A DNA stretch of 64,000 nucleotides from SABI01 sp963676605 (GCA_963676605.2 CAXXSP010000018.1:186001-250000); one strand, 5' to 3'. Positions 8,755 through 17,743 are shown, counted from the stretch's first letter. The notes: generated from the letters alone by a model not told the origin. Program-made: numbers and translations.

Positions 8755-9729
8755 TTATTTCAGACCGAGCATTGCTGCGGTTGTTCCGATTTTCTTATCC
8801 CCTTCGGCAAGGCGTTTTGCACTGTCTTCAAGACTAAGCCAGCTGATCGGCATTCTCATCTTGGCAAGCTGATCAATGATCGCCTGGTCCGAGAGGACCG
8901 TCTTGAACGCAGCATTGACTTTCGCTGCGACCTCGCCAGACATATCTTTCGGTCCGAGAATGAAGAAATCAAGACCATACATGGTATTTTCGTATCCGAG
9001 TTCCACAAAAGAGGGAATATCGGGAGCATTCGGGTCTCGTTCAGGGAAACTTGCGATGGTTGCGAGAACTCTGAGTTTTCCTGCTTCCTGGTACTGAAGT
9101 GCTCCGGGAGTATTCACGAACGCTGCATCAATGCTTCCGCCCTGCACGGCTACGAGCTTATCAGCATCGCTTCCGGCTTCTACCACACGGAACTGAGAAC
9201 CGCTGTCCTGAGCAAGGAGGCCGGACATGAAGTGGCTTGAGCCCTTCAGCTGGACACCGAGAGTTACCTTATCGGGATTCGCTTTCGAAGCTGCTACGAG
9301 TTCCTGCACTGATGTGTAGGGAGAATCGGCACCGACGACGAGGGCATAGCTTCCTGCGACCGGCATGACCACACAGGTGGTAAAATCTTCAGAAGGTGAA
9401 TGATCATATAATCCTGTATGATAATTGGCAAACATACTCGAGTGGTAGAACAGGATGGTGTTCCCATCGGGTTTTGCATTTCTCACCTGCTCACAGGCGA
9501 CTGATCCACCGCCTGATGGCTGGTTTACGACAACGAAGGGGCTGCCGACAGCTTCCTGAAGGGCTTTAGAAATGACGCGTGCAGCTGCATCGGTACCGCC
9601 TCCTGCCTTCGCAGGAACAACAAACTGAACAGACCCGGTAGGCCAGTCAGTCTTGGCTTCAGACTGTCCTTCCGCTGCGAGCGAGAACAGGACACTGACG
9701 ATGATCATGAATGTTACGATCTTTTTCAT
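8755..9729 (-). CDS. Tripartite tricarboxylate transporter solute-binding protein (TctC/Bug family), intact copy
   Basis: A 324-residue periplasmic binding protein. It begins with a signal peptide (MKKIVTFMIIVSVLFSLAAEG, no lipobox Cys), followed by WPTGSVQFVVPAKAGGGTDAAAR, the hallmark first strand of Bug proteins, and VVVNQPSGGGSVACEQVRNAKPDG. These proteins capture carboxylates and deliver them to the TctAB membrane unit. It follows tctA by about 70 bp and precedes the MBL gene by about 60 bp; hairpins lie on both sides. The operon carries a second, frame-disrupted tctC at 11817-12785, and the two are related (both have PAKAGGG and NQPSGGG), implying duplication and perhaps different ligands. 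Confidence 0.93.
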   Translation of the reverse strand: MKKIVTFMIIVSVLFSLAAEGQSEAKTDWPTGSVQFVVPAKAGGGTDAAARVISKALQEAVGSPFVVVNQPSGGGSVACEQVRNAKPDGNTILFYHSSMFANYHTGLYDHSPSEDFTTCVVMPVAGSYALVVGADSPYTSVQELVAASKANPDKVTLGVQLKGSSHFMSGLLAQDSGSQFRVVEAGSDADKLVAVQGGSIDAAFVNTPGALQYQEAGKLRVLATIASFPERDPNAPDIPSFVELGYENTMYGLDFFILGPKDMSGEVAAKVNAAFKTVLSDQAIIDQLAKMRMPISWLSLEDSAKRLAEGDKKIGTTAAMLGLK

Positions 9730-9754
9730 ATGAATCTCCTTTTTTTTATGTCCG

Positions 9755-9783
9755 GAACCGGAGAAGATGTGTATCTCCGGTTC
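9755..9783 (-). other. Intercistronic hairpin between tctA and tctC
   Basis: GAACCGGAGA (9755-9764) is perfectly complementary to TCTCCGGTTC (9774-9783) with a nine-base loop. On the minus strand it lies just after the tctA stop and before the tctC ribosome site (AGGAGATTCAT). A processing or 5'-stabilising role for the abundant binding-protein message is inferred. Confidence 0.6.
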
Positions 9784-9798
9784 ACTGAAGTTCGATTG

Positions 9799-11285
9799 TC
9801 AAGAATTCTTTTTCTTCTGGATTGCAGCCTTGATATACGGCCATACAATGCTGAATACGGCTGCTGCAAGGAGGAATCCTGATATCGGACGGGTAAAGAA
9901 GGGCATGATGCCCTGATCCGTGTAGGTGAAGCCCTTTCTCAGATTCGACTCAAGCATCGGCCCGAGAATAAAACTTAGAATGAACGGGCTTGTCGGCAGT
10001 TTCACGATATCGAAGAGGAATCCGAGAGCTGCAAAACAGAGCAGAAGCACGAAGTTGAAGGTTGTGCTCGAACCGACATAAGTTCCGACGAATCCCAGGA
10101 CGATGATTGCAGGATACAGATAGTGGTACGGAATCTTGAGGATATACGGGAACCATCTCATCCCGAAGAACTGCTGGAACAGGACGATCACCGCACCGAG
10201 CAATGCCGTGTTGAACAGCGTGAACACGATATCAGGATTGTTGGTGAACAGGAGCGGTCCGGCTGTATGCCGTGAATCATCAGTCCACCAAGGAGGATTG
10301 CCGTGGTTCCGTCTCCCGGAATACCCAGGGCGACCATGGGGATAAGAGATCCGCCGACAGATGAGTTATTTGAAATCTCTGAGGCGAATACACCGTCTAT
10401 ACACCCTTTTCCGAACTTCTCGGGATGTTTGGAAGAACTCTTTGCCTGTGCATATGCCACCATATTAGAAAGAGCGGCACCCATGCCTGGAAGGAATCCT
10501 ATCCAGAGCCCGATAAAGAATGATCGGACCATGTTCCAGATATTCGAGGTGAATTCCTTCAGTGAGACTCCGAAGCCTGAGATATTCTTCATATCCACTT
10601 CCGGAAGGTCCTGCTGGTTCCGCGCATAGTCGGTCACGATCTGCTTGATGGCGAACAGTCCGAGCATCAGAGAGATAAGGTCGAAGCCGCCATTGAGAAA
10701 GTAGTTGCCGAATGCGAACCGGGGATAGCCGTCGATCGGGGCGAAGCCGACAGATGAGAGCATCAGGCCGATTCCTGCAGCAGCGAGTCCTTTGAAAATA
10801 TTCTCTTTGGAAAGTGCAGCGACCAGCGCGATCGCACAGAATCCGAGTGAGAAATACTCCCACGGTCCGAGTTTCAGTGCGAGGTCTGCAATGATCGGGG
10901 AAAGGAACGTCGCTATCAGAATACTGAAGAAGGTTCCTATGAAGGATGCTGTTATACCTGCTCCAAGAGCTTTCACAGCCTCCCCGTTCTTTGTCATCGG
11001 ATACCCGTCAAAACAGGTTGCGATAGCAGAGGGAGAACCGGGGATCCCGAGAAGGATCGATCCGATCATCGCTCCAGACACTCCTCCGACCCAGATTCCG
11101 ATCAGCATGGCAAGACCCATATGGGGATCCATACCGAAGGTAACCGGCAGCAGCAGTGCTACGCCGAGTCCTCCGCTCAGACCGGGAATCGCTCCGAGCA
11201 CGATGCCGAGTGCGGTAGCAGAAAAAACAAGGAGAAAGGTAAGCGGTTGAAATAACGGCAGAAAGCCTGCAAAAAACATATCCAT
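9799..11285 (-). CDS. tctA: Tripartite tricarboxylate transporter large membrane subunit TctA, with an apparent -1 frameshift
   Basis: TctA is the ~500-residue, 12-helix permease of the TTT family. The N-terminal part shows ALGIVLGAIPGLSGGLGVAL, GIWVGGVSGAMIGSILLGIPG, and KFGKGCIDGVFASEISNNSSVGG with LGIPGDGTTAILLGGLMIHG. After GIQP the frame is lost near 10259-10260; adding one base to the CC (giving PGPLLFTNNPDIVFTLF) joins it to the second part, starting MFTLFNTALLGAVI and ending near the stop at 9799. Both parts are well conserved. Either a sequencing deletion or a recent mutation explains the break. The order tctC-tctB-tctA-tctC on the minus strand is typical apart from the extra tctC. 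Confidence 0.9.
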
Positions 11286-11297
11286 ACAACAAACTCC

Positions 11298-11756
11298 TTA
11301 AAAAATCATCCCGGGAGGGAGGAACGAATTGAGCATCACCTTGAATACGAGGTAGATGACGCCGAAGGTTACCAGGGAATAGATAATCCCCCGAATCGGA
11401 TTCACTTTTTCCTTTCCTGCGATCTGACGATAGAAAAGATAGGTGAATACAGGTGTGGCGATGTAGAATCCGAGAATTCTCAACGACACCGCATACAGAA
11501 TCAGGATTGAAGTCATCACCCCTGCCCTCTTCCATCCATCAGGTGAGAGGAACGGTTCCCCGGTCTTTGAATGTTCTATCTGTTTTGTCAGGAAGATGCC
11601 GATACCGCTTATCATCAGGATAACGCTGGCGAAGGCCGGGAAAACCCTTGGTCCGGGATCATCGGTAAAGGTCTTGACCGGAATCTGCATCGTCAGAATA
11701 ATCCCGAGAACTCCCACTGCAAAAATAATGACTCCGAGAAGTCTGTCATGCTTCAT
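11298..11756 (-). CDS. tctB: Tripartite tricarboxylate transporter small membrane subunit TctB
   Basis: A 152-residue protein with four predicted membrane helices (LGVIIFAVGVLGIILTM, VFPAFASVILMISGIGIFL, AGVMTSILILYAVSLRILGF, IIYSLVTFGVIYLVFKV), matching TctB, the small partner of TctA. The DDPGPRVFPAF segment is typical. The ATG at 11756 is preferred because AAGGAG lies about ten bases upstream; the longer frame to 11813 has no ribosome site and contains hairpin sequence. It is 12 bp before tctA. Confidence 0.88.
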   Translation of the reverse strand: MKHDRLLGVIIFAVGVLGIILTMQIPVKTFTDDPGPRVFPAFASVILMISGIGIFLTKQIEHSKTGEPFLSPDGWKRAGVMTSILILYAVSLRILGFYIATPVFTYLFYRQIAGKEKVNPIRGIIYSLVTFGVIYLVFKVMLNSFLPPGMIF

Positions 11757-11786
11757 ACTGGATGACTCCTTTATCAGGTGTAGACT

Positions 11787-11806
11787 CCGGCGGGGGACCC
11801 CGCCGG
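11787..11806 (-). other. GC-rich hairpin between second tctC and tctB
   Basis: CCGGCGGGG (11787-11795) pairs with CCCCGCCGG (11798-11806). It follows the tctC stop and precedes the tctB ribosome site. Without a T run it is read as an mRNA-stabilising or attenuating structure. Confidence 0.6.
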
Positions 11807-11816
11807 CAGGCACTTG

Positions 11817-12785
11817 TTAGTTCAGACCGAGACTTTCTACAAGCTTTTCGATCTTTGTAATTTCACCGTTGATGATCTCATTGACCTGATCGACAGTGTA
11901 GTATTTGAAAGAACTTGCCATTTTATCAAGCTGTTCCTGAACCTTCGGATCAGTACTCATATTCTTCATAGCAGTGTTGATCTTCTCGACGACGGCAGGG
12001 TCCATCCCCTTCGGTCCCCAGAGAACGAGAGGTGCAAGCCAGGTCACATCAACGCCCTGATCCATGGCAGGCACGAACTGCGGGAACTGTTTGCTCGGCT
12101 CCTGATCAATAAGACAGAGAACTTTCATCTTCCCTGCTTCTTCATACTGTGCCGCGGATGCAACGCCGAGATTACCGATGGTGAGATGTCCGCCCTGAAT
12201 TGCTGCGACCTTGTCGACTTCTGAAGAGGCTTCAACCATTTTAAGGTCGATTCCTTCGTTCTGCATGAGCAGACCTGCGATATAATGGGTTGTACCGCCG
12301 AGGCTGATACCGATGGTATACTTCCCGGGATTCTTCTTTGCATCATCCACGAACTCTTTCATGTTATCCCAGGGAGCATCGGGAGCCACAGCGTAGACCT
12401 GAGGAGGGTAACTCTGGGCGATACCGATATTGGTGAATTCACTCATCGGCTTATCATATTTACCACTGGATGCCTGAATAATCAGACCGGTATGGTTGAA
12501 CAGAAGAGTCTGTCCGTCCGGTTTTGCATCCGCACCTGTTCATATGCAACAGTACCACCGCCTGAGGGCTGGTTTACCACGACAACAGGGCTTCCGATTT
12601 CTCTCTGAAGGTAATCAGTGAAATACGTGCCATCAGGTCGGTACCCGCCACCGGCCTTTGCAGGTACAATCACCTGTACAGTGCCCTGAGGCCAGGTGTC
12701 AGCCGTCACTTCCTTCGAACCTTCTGCAAAGAGGAACGATCCGATCATCATGAAAACAAGCATCAGTATCGCAATCTTTTTTCAT
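11817..12785 (-). CDS. TctC/Bug-family solute-binding protein, second copy with four apparent indels
   Basis: Reading across four one-base shifts gives a ~322-residue TctC protein. The start is ATG 12785-12783 (AAAAGGAG upstream), MKKIAILMLVFMMIGSFLFA, a signal peptide. Shifts are in the T run 12777-12782 (one extra), CCC 12644-12646 (one extra), AAA 12621-12623 (one missing) and near 12529 (one missing). The corrected sequence reads PAKAGGGTDLMARIFTDYL and VRNAKPDGQTLLFNHTG, then continues intact from MSEFTNIGIAQSYPPQVYAV to KIEKLVESLGLN. Every changed spot restores a conserved TctC motif. All four fall in the first 260 bases, so either a low-quality consensus stretch or early decay of a duplicated binding-protein gene is possible. 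Confidence 0.8.
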
Positions 12786-12800
12786 ATCTCTTCTCCTTTT

Positions 12801-13717
12801 TTATTTTTCAAACGCTTCACTCAAAGCGTCTACAATCAATTCTCGGGCCGCCGGAGCTTCCCCGTTTCCGTGAATAAGGAATCCGTGGTCACTGTCAAGG
12901 TAACTCTTCAGAGTTACTTTCACGCCTGCATGGACCAGCATGAGAGCATACTTCTCTGCCTCATGGCGAAGCACATCTTTTCCTGCAGTTTACGATCAAA
13001 GCAGGGGGAAGACCTTTGAGCTGTTCCGTTTCAGCACATACAAGCGAGTGGAAGGGATTTACTGTAGTCTTCCTCGTTCTCCAGATAACAGGCAGAGAAA
13101 TTCTTCATCCTGTCAACCGGGAAGATCGATCCTTCCGCAATTTTTTCTGCAGGATCTGTTAGTGCATCAAGGAATGGATAATCCATGATCTGAAGACAGA
13201 TTCTGAAATGCTTCGTCTGGTTCGCCATCAGGGCGAGAGCAGCGGTAAGATTTCCACCGGCGCTGTGGCCGCCGACTGCAATGTGTTCAGTATCGACGTT
13301 CAGCTCTTCAGCATGATCGAAAGCCCATTTCACCACGTCGTAACATTCATTCAGAGGAATGGGGAACGGATGCTCAGGTGCAAGCCTGTAGTCGATATCA
13401 ATCACCTTACATCCGAGAGAATCAGCAACATAGGCACAGAAGACGGTATCACGTTTCTGGTACCCACGGACGAAGCCTCCTCCATGAATATTGATGAACA
13501 GGGGATACCTGTCTTTCTTCACTGCAGGTTCTACGAATATGACCTTCGAATCACCTTCACGTGTAGGGATTGCACCCTCGTACCAGGTGACTTTGGTCAA
13601 ATAGGATTCCATCTCTTCGGTCAGATGGGTCTCAACGATAGAACCGCTTCTCAGCTGTCTGGCAGCTTCAAGCTTCTCTTCGTAACTTAATCTGAATATT
13701 TCCCAGGAGGGTTTCAC
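12801..13717 (-). CDS. Alpha/beta-hydrolase (HSL-type esterase), with two apparent +1 frameshifts
   Basis: First gene of the operon. It starts at GTG 13717 with AAGGAG nine bases upstream. The protein has the hormone-sensitive-lipase type signature HGGGFVRG (oxyanion hole), the nucleophile elbow GGHSAGG, and IDIDYRLAPEHPFP. The frame breaks at the T run 13058-13060 and again at 12978-12981; removing one base at each restores PFHSLVCAETEQLKGLPPAL and EAEKYALMLVHAGVKVTLKS, with the catalytic His in YLDSDHGFLIHGNG. Corrected length is about 304 residues, normal for the family. It probably hydrolyses an ester or lactone in the cytoplasm; the substrate is unknown. It is 15 bp before the second tctC and is the first cistron behind the sigma-54 promoter at 13788-13803. 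Confidence 0.82.
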
Positions 13718-13787
13718 TGTCTGTACTCCTTATTTTCTCGATATGACGGTGACCTGCACCAGGTATCACCTCACTGGCTTAGAACAA

Positions 13788-13803
13788 AGCAGACGCTGTG
13801 CCA
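13788..13803 (-). promoter_or_regulatory. Sigma-54 promoter of the esterase-tct-garD operon
   Basis: On the minus strand TGGCACAGCGTCTGCT has GG and GC spaced exactly as in -24/-12 promoters (consensus TGGCACG-N4-TTGCW). The start point would be near 13777, 60 bases before the GTG. The divergent gene encodes a sigma-54 activator, which supports the call. Confidence 0.75.
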
Positions 13804-13958
13804 AAATAGAATCAGGTTTCCTCTTTTTTTTCGAATCAATCAGAATGCTGCAACCATTCTTTTGTATAACAAAAAGTTACAGACAAAGATTATCGCCTCC
13901 TCTCATAATTGGAATAGTAATTCAAGAAATCATGACGCTCCTTACCTCATTATTTTTT

Positions 13959-13988
13959 TGTTGCATTTTACAACATATGTCGTATAAT
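13959..13988 (+). promoter_or_regulatory. Sigma-70-type promoter of the activator gene with overlapping inverted repeat
   Basis: TTGCAT (13961-13966) and TATAAT (13983-13988) are 16 bases apart, 30 bp before the activator ATG. The inverted repeat TGTTG-N7-CAACA (13959-13975) covers the -35. It lies about 155 bp upstream of the divergent sigma-54 promoter, a normal enhancer distance, so one site could both activate the operon and repress the activator. The rest of the 13718-14018 gap shows only further GCAAC half-sites (13850, 13994, 14005). Confidence 0.5.
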
Positions 13989-14018
13989 CAATCGCAACAC
14001 TCATGCAACGGAGATACC

Positions 14019-16010
14019 ATGGCTACTATTGTGTATGTAATCCCTTCACCGGAAGTTCAGAGTTTTATAGAAGAAACAATACAGGAACACAGGCAGTATT
14101 TTGCACATATATATCCTGACAAGGTGTATTCAGATATTCAGACCCTCGTGAAAACAACCGCAGATTTCATTGACAGTGAGAACTACAATGCTGATGTCAT
14201 CATAGCGAGAGGGCTTATGGCTACCCGTCTGAAAAAATCATTCCCATCCATTCCAGTCGTGGAAACACCGGTGACGGTAAGTGATATCATGGAGGCGTTT
14301 GACCTGTTCAGAAAAACAGGTCTAAAACCCAGGAAGATAGCTCTCATCGGACTCGGGATGATCCTTCATCAGACACAGCTCGCTGCAAAACAGTATGATG
14401 TTGAGATGGTTCCCATCGACTATCTGTACACCCCCACCTCTCCTGATATCGTAAAGGAACTCTTCGAGAAGGCAGTTTCCCGTGGATTCAGTTTCTTTAT
14501 GGGAGGAGCAACACTCGTAAAAAGAGCAGAGGCAGCAGGATTTCACGCAAGTTTTGTGAGCAGCTGCAAAGATTCCATCTGGCTGGCACTCACCGAGGCC
14601 CAGCATATCGCGGCCATAAGACGGGAGGAGAGAGAACGTGCTGTCCGATTCAAGACAATTCTCAACGGTTCGACTGAAGGGATCATCACAACGAACTCGA
14701 AGCGGTGGATCATCCAGATCAATGCTACCGCAGGGAAGATACTGGGGATCGATCCTGATGAGCTGAAGGGTTCTCACATTGAGAGTCTTATCCCTGACCC
14801 GAGATTTATCGAACTTCTGAGGAGGGAAGGAAACTTTTCCAATGAGATTTTCAAGATAGGGAATAAGAGGATCATACTCAATAAAGTCTCTGCCTCACTC
14901 GGTGATGAGATGATAGGAAATGTCTTTTCCTTTCAGAATGTCGAGCAGGTGAGGATGTCGGAAATAAAAATACGAAGTGAACTGCACAGAAAGGGACTGA
15001 CAGCCCGCTACCATTTTGAAGACCTTATCGGTACGAGCCGTCCGATCAGGGAAGCGAAAGAGCGTGCCAGAATATTCGCTGAGGTACCATCAAATGTTCT
15101 GATAACAGGAGAAACCGGGACAGGGAAAGAGCTGTTCGCGCAGTCAATGCACAATTCCTCCACCCGCGCTCATGCACCTTTTGTAGCCGTGAACTGTGCT
15201 GCGATTCCCGCACATCTTATAGAAAGTGAGTTTTTCGGCTATGTGGGAGGAGCTTTCACCGGAGCTTCAAAAGAGGGTCGAATGGGTTTATTCGAACTCG
15301 CACATGAAGGAACGCTTTTCCTTGATGAGGTGTCTGAGATCCCGGTGAACCTTCAGAGCAAGCTTCTCCGTGTCATTCAGGAGGGTGAAGTCATGAGGCT
15401 CGGACATGACAAGATTATCCCTGTCAATGTCAGGATGATCTGTGCCTCGAACAAGGATCTCAAGGTACTGACTCGTGAAGGGAGTTTCCGGGAAGACCTC
15501 TATTACCGGCTAGCCGTCCTTCAGCTCCATATCCCCCCCCTTCATGAGAGAGGAACCGATGCAGGAGCCATTGCCGATCATTTCATTTCCTACTTTTCGG
15601 CAAACTACTCCTCACATCAGAAACAACTGACCGACCGTGCACGTTCATTCCTCAATTCAAGACTTTGGGAAGGAAATATCAGAGAACTGAGAAATGTATG
15701 TGAGCAGCTGGTAGTACTGAGCAGAGAAACGACAATTGACAGGGATGATGTCCTCTCTCTCTTTCCTGATTCTGACTCTCATAGAGCTCCCGATGTACCA
15801 GGTTTTCTCTCCGAGGAATCCGGAGATATGCCTGGTAGCTCTGATGGGAGGGGCATACAGAACATGGAAAAACTGCTCATAGAGGAAACGCTGAAAAAAC
15901 ATAATTACAATAAAACAGCATGTTCACAGGCTCTCGGTATCGACCGCTCGACACTCTGGAGAAAGATGAGACGGTATGGGATTGAGTGTTCTCAGATCCT
16001 GTCGTCATGA
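14019..16010 (+). CDS. PrpR-type sigma-54-dependent transcriptional activator (first copy)
   Basis: A 663-residue enhancer-binding protein. Residues 1-190 form a PrpR N-terminal sensor domain (VDVIIARG-like NADVIIARGLMATRLKKSFP, then ETPVTVSDIMEAFDLF). A PAS domain follows (about 205-300; INATAGKILGIDPDELKG). The AAA+ domain has Walker A GETGTGKE (about 362), the sigma-54 contact loop GAFTGA (about 411) and LFLDEVSEIP. A Fis-type helix-turn-helix ends the protein (YNKTACSQALGIDRSTLWRK). ATG 14019 is chosen because GGAG lies seven bases upstream and the sensor domain starts there. PrpR sensors bind small acids or their CoA/phospho derivatives. It is divergent from the esterase-tct-garD operon, which has a sigma-54 promoter, so it is the likely activator of that operon. 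Confidence 0.92.
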   Translation: MATIVYVIPSPEVQSFIEETIQEHRQYFAHIYPDKVYSDIQTLVKTTADFIDSENYNADVIIARGLMATRLKKSFPSIPVVETPVTVSDIMEAFDLFRKTGLKPRKIALIGLGMILHQTQLAAKQYDVEMVPIDYLYTPTSPDIVKELFEKAVSRGFSFFMGGATLVKRAEAAGFHASFVSSCKDSIWLALTEAQHIAAIRREERERAVRFKTILNGSTEGIITTNSKRWIIQINATAGKILGIDPDELKGSHIESLIPDPRFIELLRREGNFSNEIFKIGNKRIILNKVSASLGDEMIGNVFSFQNVEQVRMSEIKIRSELHRKGLTARYHFEDLIGTSRPIREAKERARIFAEVPSNVLITGETGTGKELFAQSMHNSSTRAHAPFVAVNCAAIPAHLIESEFFGYVGGAFTGASKEGRMGLFELAHEGTLFLDEVSEIPVNLQSKLLRVIQEGEVMRLGHDKIIPVNVRMICASNKDLKVLTREGSFREDLYYRLAVLQLHIPPLHERGTDAGAIADHFISYFSANYSSHQKQLTDRARSFLNSRLWEGNIRELRNVCEQLVVLSRETTIDRDDVLSLFPDSDSHRAPDVPGFLSEESGDMPGSSDGRGIQNMEKLLIEETLKKHNYNKTACSQALGIDRSTLWRKMRRYGIECSQILSS

Positions 16011-16157
16011 GAACAGCACACTGGGAAAAAGAGAAATAAAAGGTATAATCTGTTCAGAAAATCAAGATAAAATTACTCTCCGGTAATAATAAGAGGTTTA
16101 CCTTTGGATGAATGTACTGTTATATTCTGTACATCAACTGATCAAAGAGAGGCTGAC

Positions 16158-16604
16158 ATGAAATTATCAACCAGAAGCAGATATGGTTTACGACTTCTTG
16201 TAGAACTTGCCCTTGCACCCCGCGATACTACAATGTTCCTGGGGGATGTGGCGAAGCAGCAGGAGATCAGTGAGAAGTACCTGAGCAAACTGGTGATTCC
16301 CCTTCGGGGCGCCAACCTCATCATATCACGACGAGGCGCGAATGGCGGCTATATGCTAGCTCGCGACCCGAAAAATATCACACTCAAGGAAATTGTCGAG
16401 GCACTCGAAGGTGAACTCTTTCCCCTGGACTGTGTAAAAGATCCTGAAGTATGCAGCAGGAATCCACGCTGTGCTTCCCACGATGTATGGGTTGATCTCA
16501 ATAAGACGATCAGTGACTACCTCGACAGTATCACGCTGAAATCGATCGTAGAAAATTATAAAGAGAAGCTCGCAGCAAAAGAACCCTTCGTCTACACGAT
16601 CTGA
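16158..16604 (+). CDS. Rrf2-family transcriptional regulator (CymR/IscR-like)
   Basis: A 148-residue Rrf2 protein: MKLSTRSRYGLRLLVELALA, winged helix with SEKYLSKLVIPLRGANLI and the wing RGANGGYMLARDP, then ITLKEIVEALEG. Three cysteines (CVKDPEVCSRNPRC, residues about 94-107) are placed like the cluster ligands of IscR, so it may sense Fe-S status or oxidants; alternatively it acts like CymR, which senses cysteine supply with CysK. ATG 16158 follows AGAGAGG. It lies immediately before cysK-metY, and the cysK promoter carries a perfect inverted repeat, so it probably represses the sulfur operon. A pyrimidine-rich stretch (16605-16680) follows it, with no convincing terminator. Confidence 0.88.
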   Translation: MKLSTRSRYGLRLLVELALAPRDTTMFLGDVAKQQEISEKYLSKLVIPLRGANLIISRRGANGGYMLARDPKNITLKEIVEALEGELFPLDCVKDPEVCSRNPRCASHDVWVDLNKTISDYLDSITLKSIVENYKEKLAAKEPFVYTI

Positions 16605-16711
16605 TCCAACCCTCCGGGGGAGCTTCCCTTTCCCTTCCCTCTCCCGTCCATCTCTACCCCTTCCCTTCATAAAATTATTTTTATTTTTTTATCTATTTCT
16701 TACAATTCTTC

Positions 16712-16770
16712 TTGACAGCGATATTCTTTTACTCTAAATTACTACCAACAAGGTCGTATTAGTAGTAATT
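16712..16770 (+). promoter_or_regulatory. cysK promoter with 9-bp inverted-repeat operator
   Basis: TTGACA (16712-16717) and TAAATT (16735-16740) are 17 bases apart. AATTACTAC (16737-16745) and GTAGTAATT (16762-16770) form a perfect inverted repeat with 16 bases between, overlapping the -10 and the start point. This is the expected position for a repressor, most likely the adjacent Rrf2 protein. Confidence 0.7.
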
Positions 16771-16786
16771 AACAAAGGAGAAGTAG

Positions 16787-17716
16787 ATGAAGATATACAG
16801 ATCCATGACAGAGCTTATCGGAAACACCCCGCTCGTGAGAATTAATTCCCTTTCCAGCGGATCTCATGCAGAAGTGCTGGTAAAGCTTGAATCGGCAAAT
16901 CCCTATTCGAGTGTAAAAGACCGGGTCGGTCTCGCTCTGATAGAGACAGCTGAGCAGCAGGGACTTCTCAGGAAAGGGAGTGTCATCATAGAACCGACGA
17001 GCGGAAATACAGGTATTGCACTTGCCGCAATCGGCGCGGCAAAGGGGTACAGGGTTATCCTGACTATGCCTGAAACCATGAGCGTTGAGCGGATCAAGGT
17101 ACTGACCGCGTTCGGGGCTGAAGTTATCCTCACCGAAGGATCGAAGGGAATGAAGGGTGCCATAGAGAAGGCGGAGGAGCTGAAGAAGAGTATCACCGAT
17201 TCCTTCATTCCTCAGCAGTTCAACAATCCGGCTAATCCTGAAGCGCACAGAAAGACGACAGCTGAAGAGATCTGGAATGACACGGAAGGCAAGGTCGATA
17301 TCCTCGTTGCCGGAGTAGGCACCGGAGGAACTGTCACCGGGACCGGTGAAGTTCTCAAGGAGAAGAATCCTGATATCAGGGTGATCGCCGTTGAGCCTGC
17401 GACCTCTCCCGTTCTTTCCGGCGGAAAGGCCGGAGGTCATAAGATCCAGGGGATCGGAGCCGGTTTCATCCCTGCTATCCTGAACACGGATATCTTCGAT
17501 GAAGTGATCCGCGTGGAAGACAGGGATGCGGGACTTACTTCCCGCCGTGCAGCAAAGGAAGAAGGTATGCTGATCGGCATATCCAGCGGGGCAGCCCTCT
17601 GGGCGGCTCTGGAAGTCGCGAAAAGAGAAGAGAATAAAGGAAAGAGGATCGTAGTCATCCTCCCGGACACAGGAGAAAGATACCTTTCAACCTGGCTGTT
17701 CGATGAATCGAACTGA
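16787..17716 (+). CDS. cysK: Cysteine synthase (O-acetylserine sulfhydrylase)
   Basis: CysK makes cysteine from O-acetylserine and sulfide with PLP. The 309-residue protein shows MTELIGNTPLVRI, the PLP lysine in SSVKDRVG (K44), the substrate loop EPTSGNTGIAL (69-79), the phosphate-binding GVGTGGTVTG and the ISSGAALWAA end. An AAAGGAG ribosome site precedes the ATG. It is followed 27 bp later by metY and preceded by the Rrf2 regulator. CysA/B-type sulfate assimilation genes are not present here, suggesting growth on sulfide. Confidence 0.95.
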   Translation: MKIYRSMTELIGNTPLVRINSLSSGSHAEVLVKLESANPYSSVKDRVGLALIETAEQQGLLRKGSVIIEPTSGNTGIALAAIGAAKGYRVILTMPETMSVERIKVLTAFGAEVILTEGSKGMKGAIEKAEELKKSITDSFIPQQFNNPANPEAHRKTTAEEIWNDTEGKVDILVAGVGTGGTVTGTGEVLKEKNPDIRVIAVEPATSPVLSGGKAGGHKIQGIGAGFIPAILNTDIFDEVIRVEDRDAGLTSRRAAKEEGMLIGISSGAALWAALEVAKREENKGKRIVVILPDTGERYLSTWLFDESN

Positions 17717-17743
17717 CAATAATCATACACAAGGAGCCCGACC

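Noticed and set aside
13743..14018. 92-residue N-terminal extension of the first PrpR-type activator
   Set aside because: The extension crosses the divergent promoters and has no homology; ATG 14019 has GGAG and matches the sensor-domain start.
16605..16711. Possible SAM riboswitch or T-box leader before cysK-metY
   Set aside because: The stretch before the promoter is pyrimidine-rich without the needed paired helices, and the leader after the promoter is too short.
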